A DNA stretch of 33,980 nucleotides from Verrucomicrobiota bacterium (GCA_009886045.1 VFJO01000211.1:1-33980), one strand, 5' to 3'. Positions 25,234-33,689 are shown, counted from the stretch's first letter. Translations and numbers: made by a program. Notes: generated from the sequence alone by a model not told the origin.

Positions 25234-25981
25234 GACGATGAAGTGCGGTTTGGAGGATTTGTGCGAAGTGGAGGGTTTTGACGGGTTTCTCGCCGCGCTC
25301 GGCAAGACCACTGAGATGCATCAGACAGCTCATGTCGCCCGAGACGATGAAATCCGGATTCATTTCGGTAAGGTGCTCGAGCTTCAGGCAGCCCATGGAC
25401 GAGGAAACGTGAGGGAAGCTTACAGAAAACGTACCCCCAAAGCCGCAGCACTGCTCGGCCTCGCCGAAAGGAACAACTTCAAGGCCTTCGATGGATTCGA
25501 GAAGCTTCAGAGCGGCTTCGGCACTACCGGTACCCCGCGTGTGGCATGCACGGTGAAAGGCAATGCGGGCAGGGAAGCGTCCGGACCATTTTTCGATGCC
25601 TAGGCCGTTGACGAGAAAATCAGCGAGCTCCCAAGTGCGGTTGGCGAGCTTTTGTATGGTCGGCAGGTCTTTTTCTTTCTCGAATTCAAGAGGTGCGCCG
25701 TGGAAAAGCATTGCAGCACACGAACCGGACGGAACTATGACGGGCTTGCTGCCATCAAAAACACGCGCAGTATGCCTCATGACCTCGCGGGAAGCAGACC
25801 AGTCGCCGCAATTGAAGGCCGGTTGGCCGCAGCAGGTCTGGTTCTCGGGGAATTCCACTTCGCAGCCGACATGCTCGAGTACTTCAACGGTGGCCCGCGC
25901 CACGTCATCAAAGAACGCATCACAAAGGCACGTAGCCATCAGCTGCACGGTGCGGTCGGTCGGTCGGTTAGCGCTTTGCAT
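25226..25981 (-). CDS. lutA: Lactate utilization protein A (CCG-domain Fe-S oxidoreductase)
   Basis: The product has 251 residues from the ATG at 25981, which shares one base with the rhaB stop; the frame back to 26032 is inside rhaB and is not needed. Two cysteine-rich CCG repeats, typical of LutA/GlpC/HdrB, are seen: TCLCDAFF with NQTCCGQPAF, and FHRACHTRGTG with AEQCCGFGGTFS. These bind unusual Fe-S clusters. LutA works with LutB and LutC to oxidise L-lactate. Its position directly behind rhamnulokinase links lactate oxidation to deoxysugar breakdown. Confidence 0.94.
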   Translation of the reverse strand: MQSANRPTDRTVQLMATCLCDAFFDDVARATVEVLEHVGCEVEFPENQTCCGQPAFNCGDWSASREVMRHTARVFDGSKPVIVPSGSCAAMLFHGAPLEFEKEKDLPTIQKLANRTWELADFLVNGLGIEKWSGRFPARIAFHRACHTRGTGSAEAALKLLESIEGLEVVPFGEAEQCCGFGGTFSVSFPHVSSSMGCLKLEHLTEMNPDFIVSGDMSCLMHLSGLAERGEKPVKTLHFAQILQTALHRHG

Positions 25982-27465
25982 TATCGGAGTGTGGATAGAA
26001 TTTTTCGGAAATGCTCGGTCTTTGCATACCATGTTACGTCAGCGACAGACTCGTGGATTTGAGGATTGTATGAATTTCGCAAAATTTCGCGCCCTTGGGC
26101 AAGGGTGGAAATCTCGCCCGTAGCAATGAGCTGGGCGATGATATTGCCTGCGGCTGTGGCCTCAACTGGCTCTGCTTCCACGTGGAGCCCGGTGGCATCG
26201 GCAGTCATCTGGTTCAGCAAGGCGTTGCGGCACCCACCACCGACCACCTGCAGTGTGTCTGGTAGGTTAGGGATCATTTTTTTAAGCCGCTCAATCATGA
26301 GTCCATATTTGATGGCGAGACTTTCCAGGATGATCCGGACGATCTCGGCTTTGGAAGCCGGTGCCGGTTGGCCGGTCTTTTTGATCCAATCCAAAATCGC
26401 GCGAGGCATGTCACAGGGTTTGCCAAATTCAGGAGCATCGGGATCGAGTATTGCATTGGCCTTGGCCGTTCGGGCCATTTCCACTATTTCGGCGTATTCC
26501 ATCGCATCACCCTCCTCGGCCCAGACGCGGCGACACTCTTGCAGGAGCCACATGCCGGAAATGTTTGTCAGGAATCGTGTCGTTCCTTCAATGCCCTGCT
26601 CGTTGGAGAATTTCGACTGGAACGCTTCCGCGCTGAGCACTGGAGCTGAGAGCTCGATGCCCAAGAGTGACCAAGTGCCAGAGCTTAAAAAAAGCGGTTT
26701 CGCACGTGATGGCACCCCTGCCACAGCCGAAGCCGTGTCATGGCTTCCACACGTGGTGACCTTGACTCCTCGCAGGCCGGTTGTGGCTGCGAGTGTCTGG
26801 CTGATTTCACCCAGAATTACCCCAGGTTCGGCTAGGTCGCCTAGGATGCGCGATGGAATACCAAGCGATTCCGCGAGTTCGAAATCCCATTCCGCTGTGC
26901 CTGCTCGAAGGAGTCCCGACGTGCTCGCAATGGTCCTCTCGATCGCCCGCACACCAGAAAGTCGATAGTTCAAGTAGTCGGGTATGAAAAGCAGGCTCTC
27001 AGCGGCTTTTAAGGCCTGCGGAGTTTTCCGCGATTCCGCCATGAGTTGATAGATCGTGTTAAAAAAAAGCGGTTGAATCCCAGTGCTGGCCCAAATTTTC
27101 TCCTCACCGGCGAGGCGTGCTGCCTCCGCAATCAGACCGTCTGTCCGCGAATCGCGATACATCCACGGCTCGTTGAGAGCCCTCCCGTCGGAACCGATCA
27201 AGGCATAATCGACGCCCCAGGTATCAACAGCCACCGAGACGATATCACCACCGAAGCGCGTGGCAGCGTATGTGAGGCCTTTGGTTATTTCTTGAAAGAG
27301 TCCTTCGGCATCCCAATGCCAGCCGTCACCGGCCTCCAAGCCGGCGTTTGGAAAACGCGCGGCTTCTTCGATCTCAAGCTTGGCCCCATCGAAATGGCCC
27401 GCCATGACACGCCCGCCGGAGGCACCCAAATCAACGGCTAAATAAGTTTTGCGAGAGGCACTCAT
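25981..27465 (-). CDS. rhaB: Rhamnulokinase
   Basis: RhaB phosphorylates L-rhamnulose at O1 using ATP. The 494-residue FGGY-type kinase has the N-terminal LAVDLGASGGRVMAG nucleotide motif, WHWDAEGLF, VAVDTWGVDYAL (catalytic Asp) and MYRDSRTDG, characteristic of rhamnulokinases, and the C-terminal SSGTWSLLGIE and QVVGGGCRNALLNQ. L-fuculokinase is the main alternative, but the WGVDYALI and YRDSRT motifs favour RhaB. It overlaps the DeoR-family gene by 4 nt and lutA by 1 nt. Isomerase and uptake genes are not in the window. Confidence 0.92.
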   Translation of the reverse strand: MSASRKTYLAVDLGASGGRVMAGHFDGAKLEIEEAARFPNAGLEAGDGWHWDAEGLFQEITKGLTYAATRFGGDIVSVAVDTWGVDYALIGSDGRALNEPWMYRDSRTDGLIAEAARLAGEEKIWASTGIQPLFFNTIYQLMAESRKTPQALKAAESLLFIPDYLNYRLSGVRAIERTIASTSGLLRAGTAEWDFELAESLGIPSRILGDLAEPGVILGEISQTLAATTGLRGVKVTTCGSHDTASAVAGVPSRAKPLFLSSGTWSLLGIELSAPVLSAEAFQSKFSNEQGIEGTTRFLTNISGMWLLQECRRVWAEEGDAMEYAEIVEMARTAKANAILDPDAPEFGKPCDMPRAILDWIKKTGQPAPASKAEIVRIILESLAIKYGLMIERLKKMIPNLPDTLQVVGGGCRNALLNQMTADATGLHVEAEPVEATAAGNIIAQLIATGEISTLAQGREILRNSYNPQIHESVADVTWYAKTEHFRKILSTLR

Positions 27466-28223
27466 TTGTGAACCTCCAATTTCGTTCCCTGGGAAACAAC
27501 AGCGTCAAATATTTTGCCCTGAGGGAGGGCGTCAGTAATCCATAAATCCACATCAGAAGTTTTGGCGAAGAAAAAACTCGAGGACAAGCCGACTTTTGAA
27601 TGGTCGGCGAGAAGCACGACCTCCGAAGCTCGCTGCACGGCCTGTCTTTTGAGGTGGGCTTGATCTTCGGTGGCATCGCTGAGGCCCAAAGAAGCGTCCA
27701 GGCCGCGACACGAGATGAATGCGGAATCGATGCGGTTCAGTTCCAGTCCCTGCATCGCAGCCGAGCCTGTGCAGGAGAGCGAGGTCCGTGCCATGCGTCC
27801 TCCAAGAAGATAGACGGTAATATTTGTTTTTTCCATGAGGGCTAGGGCAGTTTGAAGCGAGTTTGTGACGATGGTAAGAGGCTTGTCGGGGAGGAGGGCT
27901 GCCAACTGCAACACCGTCGTACTCGCATCAAAATAAAGCGTGCTGCCTTCGCGAATGTGGCAGAGGGCCGCACGGGCGATCCGAGCTTTTCCAGAGGCAT
28001 TTTGCGCCATCCGCTCGCGCATCGGAAACTCCCTGCGGTTCACATCCAATCGCAATGCCCCACCGTGTGTCCGCAGGAGTTGCCCATCCGTCTCAAGCCG
28101 CTCGAAGTCACGACGCACGGTTTCTTCCGTGACTCCCAGTTCTGTGGCAACCTCTACCGTGCGCACACTCCCTCGGGCATTGAGGGATTCAATTAACTTT
28201 CGATGACGTTCCAGGGCGAGCAT
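27462..28223 (-). CDS. DeoR-family transcriptional regulator of the rhamnose/lactate genes
   Basis: The product has 253 residues. The N-terminal winged helix-turn-helix (ERHRKLIESLNARGSVRTVEVATELGVTEETVRRDFERLE) is the classic DeoR signature, and the C-terminal DeoRC sensor domain (IREGSTLYFDASTTVLQLAALLP, VTNSL, LLGG, ISCRGLDASLGLSD, ADHSKVG) binds phosphorylated sugars. It is probably a repressor that is relieved by a sugar phosphate such as L-rhamnulose-1-phosphate or DHAP. It is the first gene of the minus-strand operon, divergent from the aldolase fusion, with the shared 68-bp spacer as the obvious target. Confidence 0.93.
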   Translation of the reverse strand: MLALERHRKLIESLNARGSVRTVEVATELGVTEETVRRDFERLETDGQLLRTHGGALRLDVNRREFPMRERMAQNASGKARIARAALCHIREGSTLYFDASTTVLQLAALLPDKPLTIVTNSLQTALALMEKTNITVYLLGGRMARTSLSCTGSAAMQGLELNRIDSAFISCRGLDASLGLSDATEDQAHLKRQAVQRASEVVLLADHSKVGLSSSFFFAKTSDVDLWITDALPQGKIFDAVVSQGTKLEVHK

Positions 28224-28234
28224 TAGGTTTTTTC

Positions 28235-28287
28235 TTTGTTTAAATCATTTTTAAATCGACAAACAATAAAAAACAAACATAAACAAA
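28235..28287. promoter_or_regulatory. Candidate DeoR-type operator in the divergent spacer
   Basis: AAACAAT starts at 28261 and AAACAAAC at 28271 and 28281: three direct copies at exact 10-bp steps, one helical turn. A reverse-complement copy, TTTGTTT, lies at 28235-28241, beside the DeoR start codon. Direct repeats of such AAAC-rich heptamers are known operators for DeoR-family regulators. The spacer is very A/T rich and must hold both divergent promoters, but I could not fix -35/-10 boxes. Confidence 0.55.
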
Positions 28288-28291
28288 CCCG

Positions 28292-30520
28292 ATGCCAACA
28301 AATAATCTGACCCCAACTTCACTCAAGCACGTGACCATACATTGGAATCCAGCCTACCCAGTTGCGCCGAATTCCGTAGATGAACTCATCCACCGCTCGA
28401 ATTGCCTCGGCACCGACCAGCGGATCACCAACACAGGCGGAGGCAATACCTCTTCGAAGGTTTCTGAAAAAGACCCGCTGACTGGCGAGATGGTCGAAGT
28501 GATGTGGGTGAAAGGCTCCGGCGGCGACTTGCGGACCTCGAAGAAGGAAAACTTCTCTTCCCTCTACCAATCCAAACTTCTCGACCTCCAGCGCGTTTAT
28601 GCAGCCCGTGCCGAGAAGGGCCTGAAATCCCCTGCCGAAGACGAAATGGTTGGCATGTTCTCGCATTGCACCTTCAACCTGAATCCACGCCCCTCCTCGA
28701 TCGACACCCCGCTCCACAGCTTCATCCCGCACGCTCACGTGGACCACACGCACCCGAACGCCGCCATTTCCGTGGCCGCCTGCGCGAAGAGCATTGAGGT
28801 GACGAAGGAAATCTACGGCGACGAGGTCGTTCACCTTCCATGGATGCGCCCAGGCTTCGAGCTTGGCCTCGCGATGCAGGAAGCCTGCAAAAATCATCCG
28901 CAAGCCAAAGGCTTCATCATGGGCCAGCACGGCCTCATCAACTGGGGGAAAACCGGCCGCGAGTGCTACGAACTCACACTGGAACTCATCGAAAAAGCCG
29001 CCGAGCATATTGAGAAAAAGCAGGCCGAACGCGGCGGAGAGGCTGCCATTTTCGGCGGAGCCATTCAAACCGCGCTGCCTGAGGAGAAGCGCCGCGAGGT
29101 CTTTGCTGCCCTTCTTCCATGGCTTCGCGGTCAAGTGAGCCAAAAGAAACGCTTCATCGCCACAATTCAGGACGACGAAAAAATCCTGCGCTTTTTGAAC
29201 TCGAAGGACGCCCCACGCCTTGCGGAGCTTGGCACAAGCTGCCCCGACCACTTTCTTCGTACGAAGATCAAACCACTCTTCGTCGGCACCGCGCCGAAGG
29301 CCGACACGCCCGTGGACGAGATCGTGGCTTCACTGAAAACCCAACTCGCCGCCGGACTCGAGAAATACCGCGCCGACTACGCCGCGTATTACAATGCCTG
29401 CAAGCGGGCCGATTCCCCCGCCATGCGCGACCCGAACCCAACCGTCATTCTCATCGCCGGCCTCGGAATGGTGGCATTTGGAAAAGACAAATCGGAATCC
29501 CGCGTCACGGCGGAATTCTACAACTGCGCGGTCGAAGTCATGCGCGGCGCTGAGGCTATCGGCGGTTACATCTCGCTTCCAGCGCAAGAGGCATTCGACA
29601 TCGAATACTGGGCCCTCGAGGAAGCCAAACTTCGCCGCATGCCCGCCGACAAGGAACTTGCAGGCCGTGTCGTCATAGTGATCGGAGCCGGCAGCGGCAT
29701 CGGCCGCGAAACCGCCCTGCGCCTCGTTCGCGAGGGTGCGCACATCGTTTGCGTCGATCTCAACCAAGCAGCGGCACAAGCCACTGCGGATGAAATCCTC
29801 GCCAAAACCGGTCTCGGAATCGGTGTCGCCGGAACCGGCATCTCCTGCTGCGGATCGGCCATCGGCCTGCAAGCGGATATCACCAAGCGCAACAGCATCC
29901 GTGCCATGCTCGATCAGGTCATCCTTGCCTACGGTGGATTCGATTCGATCGCCGTCACAGCCGGTATTTTCGTGCCGAGCGATACCACTGGCCACATCCC
30001 CGATGACAAGTGGGCGCTTACCTTCAATATCAATGTTACTGGCAGCTATCTCGTCGCCGACGAAGCCGCGAAGGATTTCAAAGCCCAGGGCCTGCGCGGT
30101 TCGATGGTCCTCACCACGAGCGCCAATGCCGCCGTCGCCAAAAAAGGCAGTCTCGCCTACGACACCTCGAAAGCTGCCGCGAACCACCTCGTGCGTGAAC
30201 TCGCGATCGAGTTGGCTCCGCTCGTGCGCGTGAACGGCGTCGCTCCCGCAACTGTTGTCCAAGGCAGCGCGATGTTCCCACGCGACCGCGTCATCGGCTC
30301 GCTCGCAAAATACGGCATTGCCTACACGGACGACGAAGCCACCGACTCGCTCACGACCAAGCTCGCGCAGTTCTACGCCGACCGCACACTCACCCGCTCG
30401 CCGATCACCCCGGCCGACCAGGCGGAAGCCTACTTCCTCCTCATCGCCGACAGGCTGTCCAAAACAACCGGCCAGATTGTGACGGTGGATGGCGGTCTGC
30501 ACGAAGCGTTCCTGCGTTAA
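28292..30520 (+). CDS. rhaEW: Fused rhamnulose-1-phosphate aldolase/lactaldehyde dehydrogenase
   Basis: The 742-residue product joins two enzymes. Residues about 1-430 form a class II aldolase domain with zinc-site histidines in HAHVDHTHP and GQHGLINWG, and an NTGGGNTSSK phosphate-binding loop. Residues about 450-742 are a Rossmann SDR with VIGAGSGIGRE, NINVTGSY, the active Ser region, YDTSK and a C-terminal TVDGG. The fusion is known from comparative genomics of rhamnose catabolism: the aldolase cleaves L-rhamnulose-1-phosphate to DHAP and L-lactaldehyde, and the SDR half oxidises L-lactaldehyde to L-lactate. No Shine-Dalgarno precedes the ATG; the leader is A/T rich with the AAACAAA repeats, so repressor binding would sit directly on the initiation region. 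It is divergent from DeoR-rhaB-lutABC. Confidence 0.93.
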   Translation: MPTNNLTPTSLKHVTIHWNPAYPVAPNSVDELIHRSNCLGTDQRITNTGGGNTSSKVSEKDPLTGEMVEVMWVKGSGGDLRTSKKENFSSLYQSKLLDLQRVYAARAEKGLKSPAEDEMVGMFSHCTFNLNPRPSSIDTPLHSFIPHAHVDHTHPNAAISVAACAKSIEVTKEIYGDEVVHLPWMRPGFELGLAMQEACKNHPQAKGFIMGQHGLINWGKTGRECYELTLELIEKAAEHIEKKQAERGGEAAIFGGAIQTALPEEKRREVFAALLPWLRGQVSQKKRFIATIQDDEKILRFLNSKDAPRLAELGTSCPDHFLRTKIKPLFVGTAPKADTPVDEIVASLKTQLAAGLEKYRADYAAYYNACKRADSPAMRDPNPTVILIAGLGMVAFGKDKSESRVTAEFYNCAVEVMRGAEAIGGYISLPAQEAFDIEYWALEEAKLRRMPADKELAGRVVIVIGAGSGIGRETALRLVREGAHIVCVDLNQAAAQATADEILAKTGLGIGVAGTGISCCGSAIGLQADITKRNSIRAMLDQVILAYGGFDSIAVTAGIFVPSDTTGHIPDDKWALTFNINVTGSYLVADEAAKDFKAQGLRGSMVLTTSANAAVAKKGSLAYDTSKAAANHLVRELAIELAPLVRVNGVAPATVVQGSAMFPRDRVIGSLAKYGIAYTDDEATDSLTTKLAQFYADRTLTRSPITPADQAEAYFLLIADRLSKTTGQIVTVDGGLHEAFLR

Positions 30521-30558
30521 TCACGAATTCAGCAGAATTAACCACAACCGAGCGCAGC

Positions 30559-30700
30559 GAGATAGAGCGCTGAAGGCGGCCCCGGAGGGGTGAGTGAAAC
30601 GAATCAAAGGACACAACCAAAAAGGCTGGGGGGCCTTTGAGATAGAGTAACCGAAGGTTGGCCCGAAGGGCGAGCTGAGCGGGGGCGAGCGAGTCAAAGA
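30559..30700. repeat. Imperfect tandem repeat, G-rich, 80-bp period
   Basis: Unit A (30559-30610) and unit B (30639-30700) each begin with GAGATAGAG and continue with a GAAGG block, a GGCCC(c)GGAGGG-like block, a GAG-TGA block and an ending CGA(A/G)TCAAAG. Unit B has about 10 extra bases (GCGGGGGCGA) before the end. It has no coding signal I can support. Confidence 0.55.
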
Positions 30701-30772
30701 GCGCAGAGAATGAGTTGCTTACAATTCCATGAGCATTTCATGTTTTGTGTTACCTCCAACATCCAGTAACTC

Positions 30773-30804
30773 TCCTGTGTATCCTGTTAGCCCTGTCATC
30801 CTGT
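30773..30804. repeat. Four CCTGT units at about 9-bp spacing
   Basis: (T/C)CCTGT occurs at 30773, 30782, 30791 and 30799, a steady 8-9 bp rhythm followed by an A-run. It could be a short minisatellite-like tract or a dispersed element typical of the genome. No function can be read from it. Confidence 0.5.
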
Positions 30805-30850
30805 CTAAAAATCCGTTTTCGGTTTAATCCAAAGGAAAAACACCAAACTC

Positions 30851-30882
30851 AAAAAGGCAGGGCAGCCACGCCCTGCCTTTTT
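30851..30882 (+). terminator. Strong intrinsic terminator hairpin
   Basis: AAAAAGGCAGGGC (30851-30863), loop AGCCAC and GCCCTGCCTTTTT (30870-30882) form a perfect 13-bp stem with a GC core and flanking A and T tracts. The symmetric A/T ends let it work on either strand. It lies 330 bp beyond the aldolase fusion and 60 bp before the ABC exporter, so it insulates the two transcripts. Confidence 0.85.
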
Positions 30883-30896
30883 CGCATCCCGATGAT

Positions 30897-30911
30897 CAGT
30901 GTGGCGCACTG
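30897..30911. promoter_or_regulatory. Small palindrome ahead of the ABC exporter
   Basis: CAGTG-TGGCG-CACTG is a perfect 5-bp dyad with a 5-bp centre, 32 bp before the exporter ATG. It might be an operator or just part of the leader RNA. Evidence is limited to symmetry and position. Confidence 0.25.
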
Positions 30912-30943
30912 CCATGCGGTTGGGTTAATTTGATCCCACGTCC

Positions 30944-32776
30944 ATGTCTAAACCTGCCAAGCTTCCTTTCCCGCAACTCGTGCGGGCTTTCTGGAGTCCG
31001 TATCTGCGTTTGCTCAGTTACATGCATCCCTACCGGAAGCGGTTTTTTCTGGGCATTTTCTTTGGTGTCGTCGCTGGCATTGTGAGCGGGTCGTTGACAC
31101 TGGTTATCCTGAAGGCTGGGGAATCCATCGGCGTGAAAGTGGACAAATCAGCCTTTGTCCCATGGGCAATCTCAAATGACGGACCCGGCATCGAGGGGGT
31201 GATCTGGATAAGCCTACTCATTCCACTCGTCATGGTTCTGCGCGGGCTTTTTTCCTATCTGAATGTCTATTACCTAGCGTGGGTCAGCCTGCGGGTTCTG
31301 CGCGACATCCGCACCCAGCTTTTCTCTCACCTGATGTCGCAGTCGCTCGATTTTTTTAATCGGGAAAAGGCTGGTAAGCTCATGTCGCGGGTCATGAGCG
31401 ACACGCGCGTCACACAGAACGCTCTCACCTCGATTTCGGGGGATATCATCAAGGATCCGATTGCTATTCTCACGCAAGTTGGCGTGCTGGTGGCGATCGA
31501 TTGGAAGTTCAGCCTGACCACGCTGGTGCTTTTTCCACTCTGTATTGTTCCCGTCGTTTTCTTCGGGCGCAAAGTGCGCTTGGCGGGTAAGGCGGAGGAA
31601 AAAGAAGCGGCACAAATGTCGATCATCCTCCAAGAAACCTTTGCAGGCGTGAGGGTCATCAAAAGCTTTGCCCGCGAGGGCTACCAAACCGCGCAATTTG
31701 CAAAGTCCAGCGACACCCAATGCCGCAATAGCCTCCGCGTGCGTAGGAGTTCCGATATCGTTCAGCCTCTCATCGAATCCGTCGCCGCCTTCGGGGTCGT
31801 TCTGGCCATGATCTATGTTTACTATTACGACATCAGTTTCATCAAATTTGCCGCCCTTTGCGGAGGGATTTTCATGCTCTACAACCCCGTGAAAAATCTC
31901 AGCCGCATCCCGATGCTCATGCAAAAGTCGATGGTCTCGGCAGAGAATGTTTTTTCTCTCATGAGCATGACGCCAAGCATCACGGACAAGCCCGGCGCCA
32001 AGGTTCTCACGCATAGCGAAGGCCGCATCGACTTGGAAGATGTGAGCTTCGATTACGGCACGGACAAGGCCGCCGTTCAAAATGTGAACCTCCATATTGA
32101 ACAGGGTAAAAAATACGCACTGGTCGGAGCCAGCGGCGCGGGTAAGAGCACGATCCTCTCGCTCATTATGCGGTTCTACGACCCCCAACACGGCGTGGTG
32201 CGTCTCGACGGCACTGACCTCCGCGACCTTGCCCAGCACTCGCTCCGCGAGCAGGTCGGCATGGTCACGCAGGAGACATTTTTGTTCCACGACACGATTT
32301 TTGAAAACATTCGCTACGGACGACTCGATGCGACCAAAGACGAAGTCATCGCCGCCGCCAAGTCCGCCTTCGCCCACGACTTTATCCTGGCCCAGCCGGA
32401 CGGCTACGAAACCGTGGTCGGCGACAAGGGCTGCATGCTCAGCGGTGGGCAGCAGCAACGCCTCGCCATCGCCCGCGCCCTGCTCAAAAACGCCCCCGTC
32501 CTTCTCCTCGACGAGGCCACATCTGCGCTCGACTCCGAAAGCGAGCGCATGGTCCAGGCCGCGCTGGAGATCCTCTCCGAGGGCCGCACCGTGGTTGCCA
32601 TCGCCCACCGCCTCTCGACCATTCTCAAATCCGATTGCATCGTCGTTATGGACCACGGTCGCATCGCCGCCACCGGCCGCCATGATGAACTGCTAGCGAA
32701 ATCCGACCTTTATCGCAGCCTCTACGAACTCCAATTCCACCACAGCGAGGGCCCGGTCCCCTCGGTGACCGTGTGA
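30944..32776 (+). CDS. MsbA-like ABC exporter, fused transmembrane and ATPase domains
   Basis: The 610-residue product is a type IV ABC exporter half-transporter. The N-terminal part has about six hydrophobic helices and the exporter motif FFNREKAGKLMSRVMSDT; the C-terminal ATPase has Walker A GASGAGKST, the Q-loop MVTQETFLFHDTI, signature LSGGQQQRLAIARALL, Walker B VLLLDEATSALDSES and the switch His in AIAHRLST. It works as a homodimer. Closest in style to lipid A/lipid flippases (MsbA) and multidrug half-transporters. A charged 60-residue insert occurs near residues 60-90 (KVDKSAFVPWAISNDGPGIEG), a periplasmic loop longer than in E. coli MsbA. The GNAT-like gene overlaps its end by 4 nt. 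Confidence 0.93.
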   Translation: MSKPAKLPFPQLVRAFWSPYLRLLSYMHPYRKRFFLGIFFGVVAGIVSGSLTLVILKAGESIGVKVDKSAFVPWAISNDGPGIEGVIWISLLIPLVMVLRGLFSYLNVYYLAWVSLRVLRDIRTQLFSHLMSQSLDFFNREKAGKLMSRVMSDTRVTQNALTSISGDIIKDPIAILTQVGVLVAIDWKFSLTTLVLFPLCIVPVVFFGRKVRLAGKAEEKEAAQMSIILQETFAGVRVIKSFAREGYQTAQFAKSSDTQCRNSLRVRRSSDIVQPLIESVAAFGVVLAMIYVYYYDISFIKFAALCGGIFMLYNPVKNLSRIPMLMQKSMVSAENVFSLMSMTPSITDKPGAKVLTHSEGRIDLEDVSFDYGTDKAAVQNVNLHIEQGKKYALVGASGAGKSTILSLIMRFYDPQHGVVRLDGTDLRDLAQHSLREQVGMVTQETFLFHDTIFENIRYGRLDATKDEVIAAAKSAFAHDFILAQPDGYETVVGDKGCMLSGGQQQRLAIARALLKNAPVLLLDEATSALDSESERMVQAALEILSEGRTVVAIAHRLSTILKSDCIVVMDHGRIAATGRHDELLAKSDLYRSLYELQFHHSEGPVPSVTV

Positions 32777-33633
32777 TGAATCTCCTGCCTTGGATGAGAC
32801 CGGAGCATCTCGCTCCGGGCGACACCAAAAGCCTTCAAGGCAATTGGAGTGGACTGGAGTTGCACACGATCCGCTCGACGGACGATCCTTTTTTCGAAAC
32901 CGCCTTCGGAGCGCTCTGGAAGGAATTCGGCGTAGCGGGTGAGATGGAGCAGGCCAGTGTCATCGCCGAGCGGATGAAATGGCATCCCTCGCAAATGATC
33001 GATGGAGCCGCCCTGCTCTACGCCATGTTGCTTATCACCCATGACGGCGAGTTTGTCGCAGCGAGAGACCACACAGCCATCGTCCTTGCAAACGAGCCCG
33101 GCGCCATCGTCCACCTCTCGCATAATCTGGTCGCCCCCGCATGGAGGCGCAGCGGAATCGCCGGCTGGCTCCGCGCCCTGCCGGTCTCGACCGCGCTTGA
33201 ATCCCTTGCGGCGGCAGGCCGTCCGCTCGATGCTCCGGTCACGCTCGTCGGCGAGATGGAGCATTTCAACTCCAACGACGCAGCGACAGGAATCCGCCTC
33301 ACAGCCTATGAAAAGGCCGGATACAAAATGGTGGACCCCGAGCTTGTGGACTACCGGCAACCTGACTTCCGCGACCCGCAAATCATCGATCAACAAAACG
33401 GCCCGCAACCCATCCCCCTCTGCCTCATGCTGCGCCGCATCGGCAGAGAGCAGGAGGAATTCGTTAGCGGTGCCGAAGTGCACCAGTGCGTCAATGCCCT
33501 CTACAAAATGTACGGCCGCGGCTTTCGGGCACGCGATATGCAAGTGGTTTTTGAAACACTCAAGACATACCCCCCAGCGGATGCGCACATTCCGCTCGTG
33601 TCGCCCACAAGCGTTCCTAAGAATCCCAAATAA
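32773..33633 (+). CDS. GNAT-like acetyltransferase domain protein, function unknown
   Basis: The product has 286 residues and starts with MMNLLPWMRPEHL. A central region has GNAT features: HDGEFVAARDHTAIV, VHLSHNLVAPAWRRSGIAGWLR (the acetyl-CoA loop pattern R-R-x-G-I/G-A) and, at about residue 180, TAYEKAGYKMV, the usual C-terminal Tyr/Gly strand of GNATs. A roughly 90-residue C-terminal extension (PIPLCLMLRRIG to the end) has no domain I recognise. The ATG overlaps the exporter stop as ATGA, so the two are translationally coupled and may act on the same molecule, for example an acylated or modified export substrate; this is inference from context only. Confidence 0.72.
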   Translation: MMNLLPWMRPEHLAPGDTKSLQGNWSGLELHTIRSTDDPFFETAFGALWKEFGVAGEMEQASVIAERMKWHPSQMIDGAALLYAMLLITHDGEFVAARDHTAIVLANEPGAIVHLSHNLVAPAWRRSGIAGWLRALPVSTALESLAAAGRPLDAPVTLVGEMEHFNSNDAATGIRLTAYEKAGYKMVDPELVDYRQPDFRDPQIIDQQNGPQPIPLCLMLRRIGREQEEFVSGAEVHQCVNALYKMYGRGFRARDMQVVFETLKTYPPADAHIPLVSPTSVPKNPK

Positions 33634-33689
33634 GCTTTGGAGAGTCCTTAGACTTGACCTGCCTGTCTCTTGAAGGCGAGGTTAGCTCT

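Larger units (their letters stand above)
30521..30943. other. Non-coding stretch of 423 bp between the aldolase fusion and the ABC exporter
   Basis: No convincing coding frame is present. The left half (30541-30715) is G-rich and holds an imperfect direct repeat; the middle is A/T richer with a CCTGT-periodic tract; then comes a perfect hairpin terminator and a small palindrome before the exporter start. The base composition differs visibly from the flanking genes. These elements are listed separately. Confidence 0.7.

Noticed and set aside
29330-30502. 390-codon open frame antisense to the aldolase fusion
   Set aside because: It mirrors the SDR half, whose Rossmann and YxxxK motifs are clear; the antisense product resembles nothing.
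23240-30520. Bacterial microcompartment locus for deoxysugar breakdown
   Set aside because: The enzymes are of the right kind, but no shell-protein genes or encapsulation peptides are visible in the window.
31274-32683. 469-codon open frame antisense to the ABC exporter
   Set aside because: The plus-strand frame has every ABC motif in order; the antisense frame has no recognisable domain and is a by-product of codon bias.
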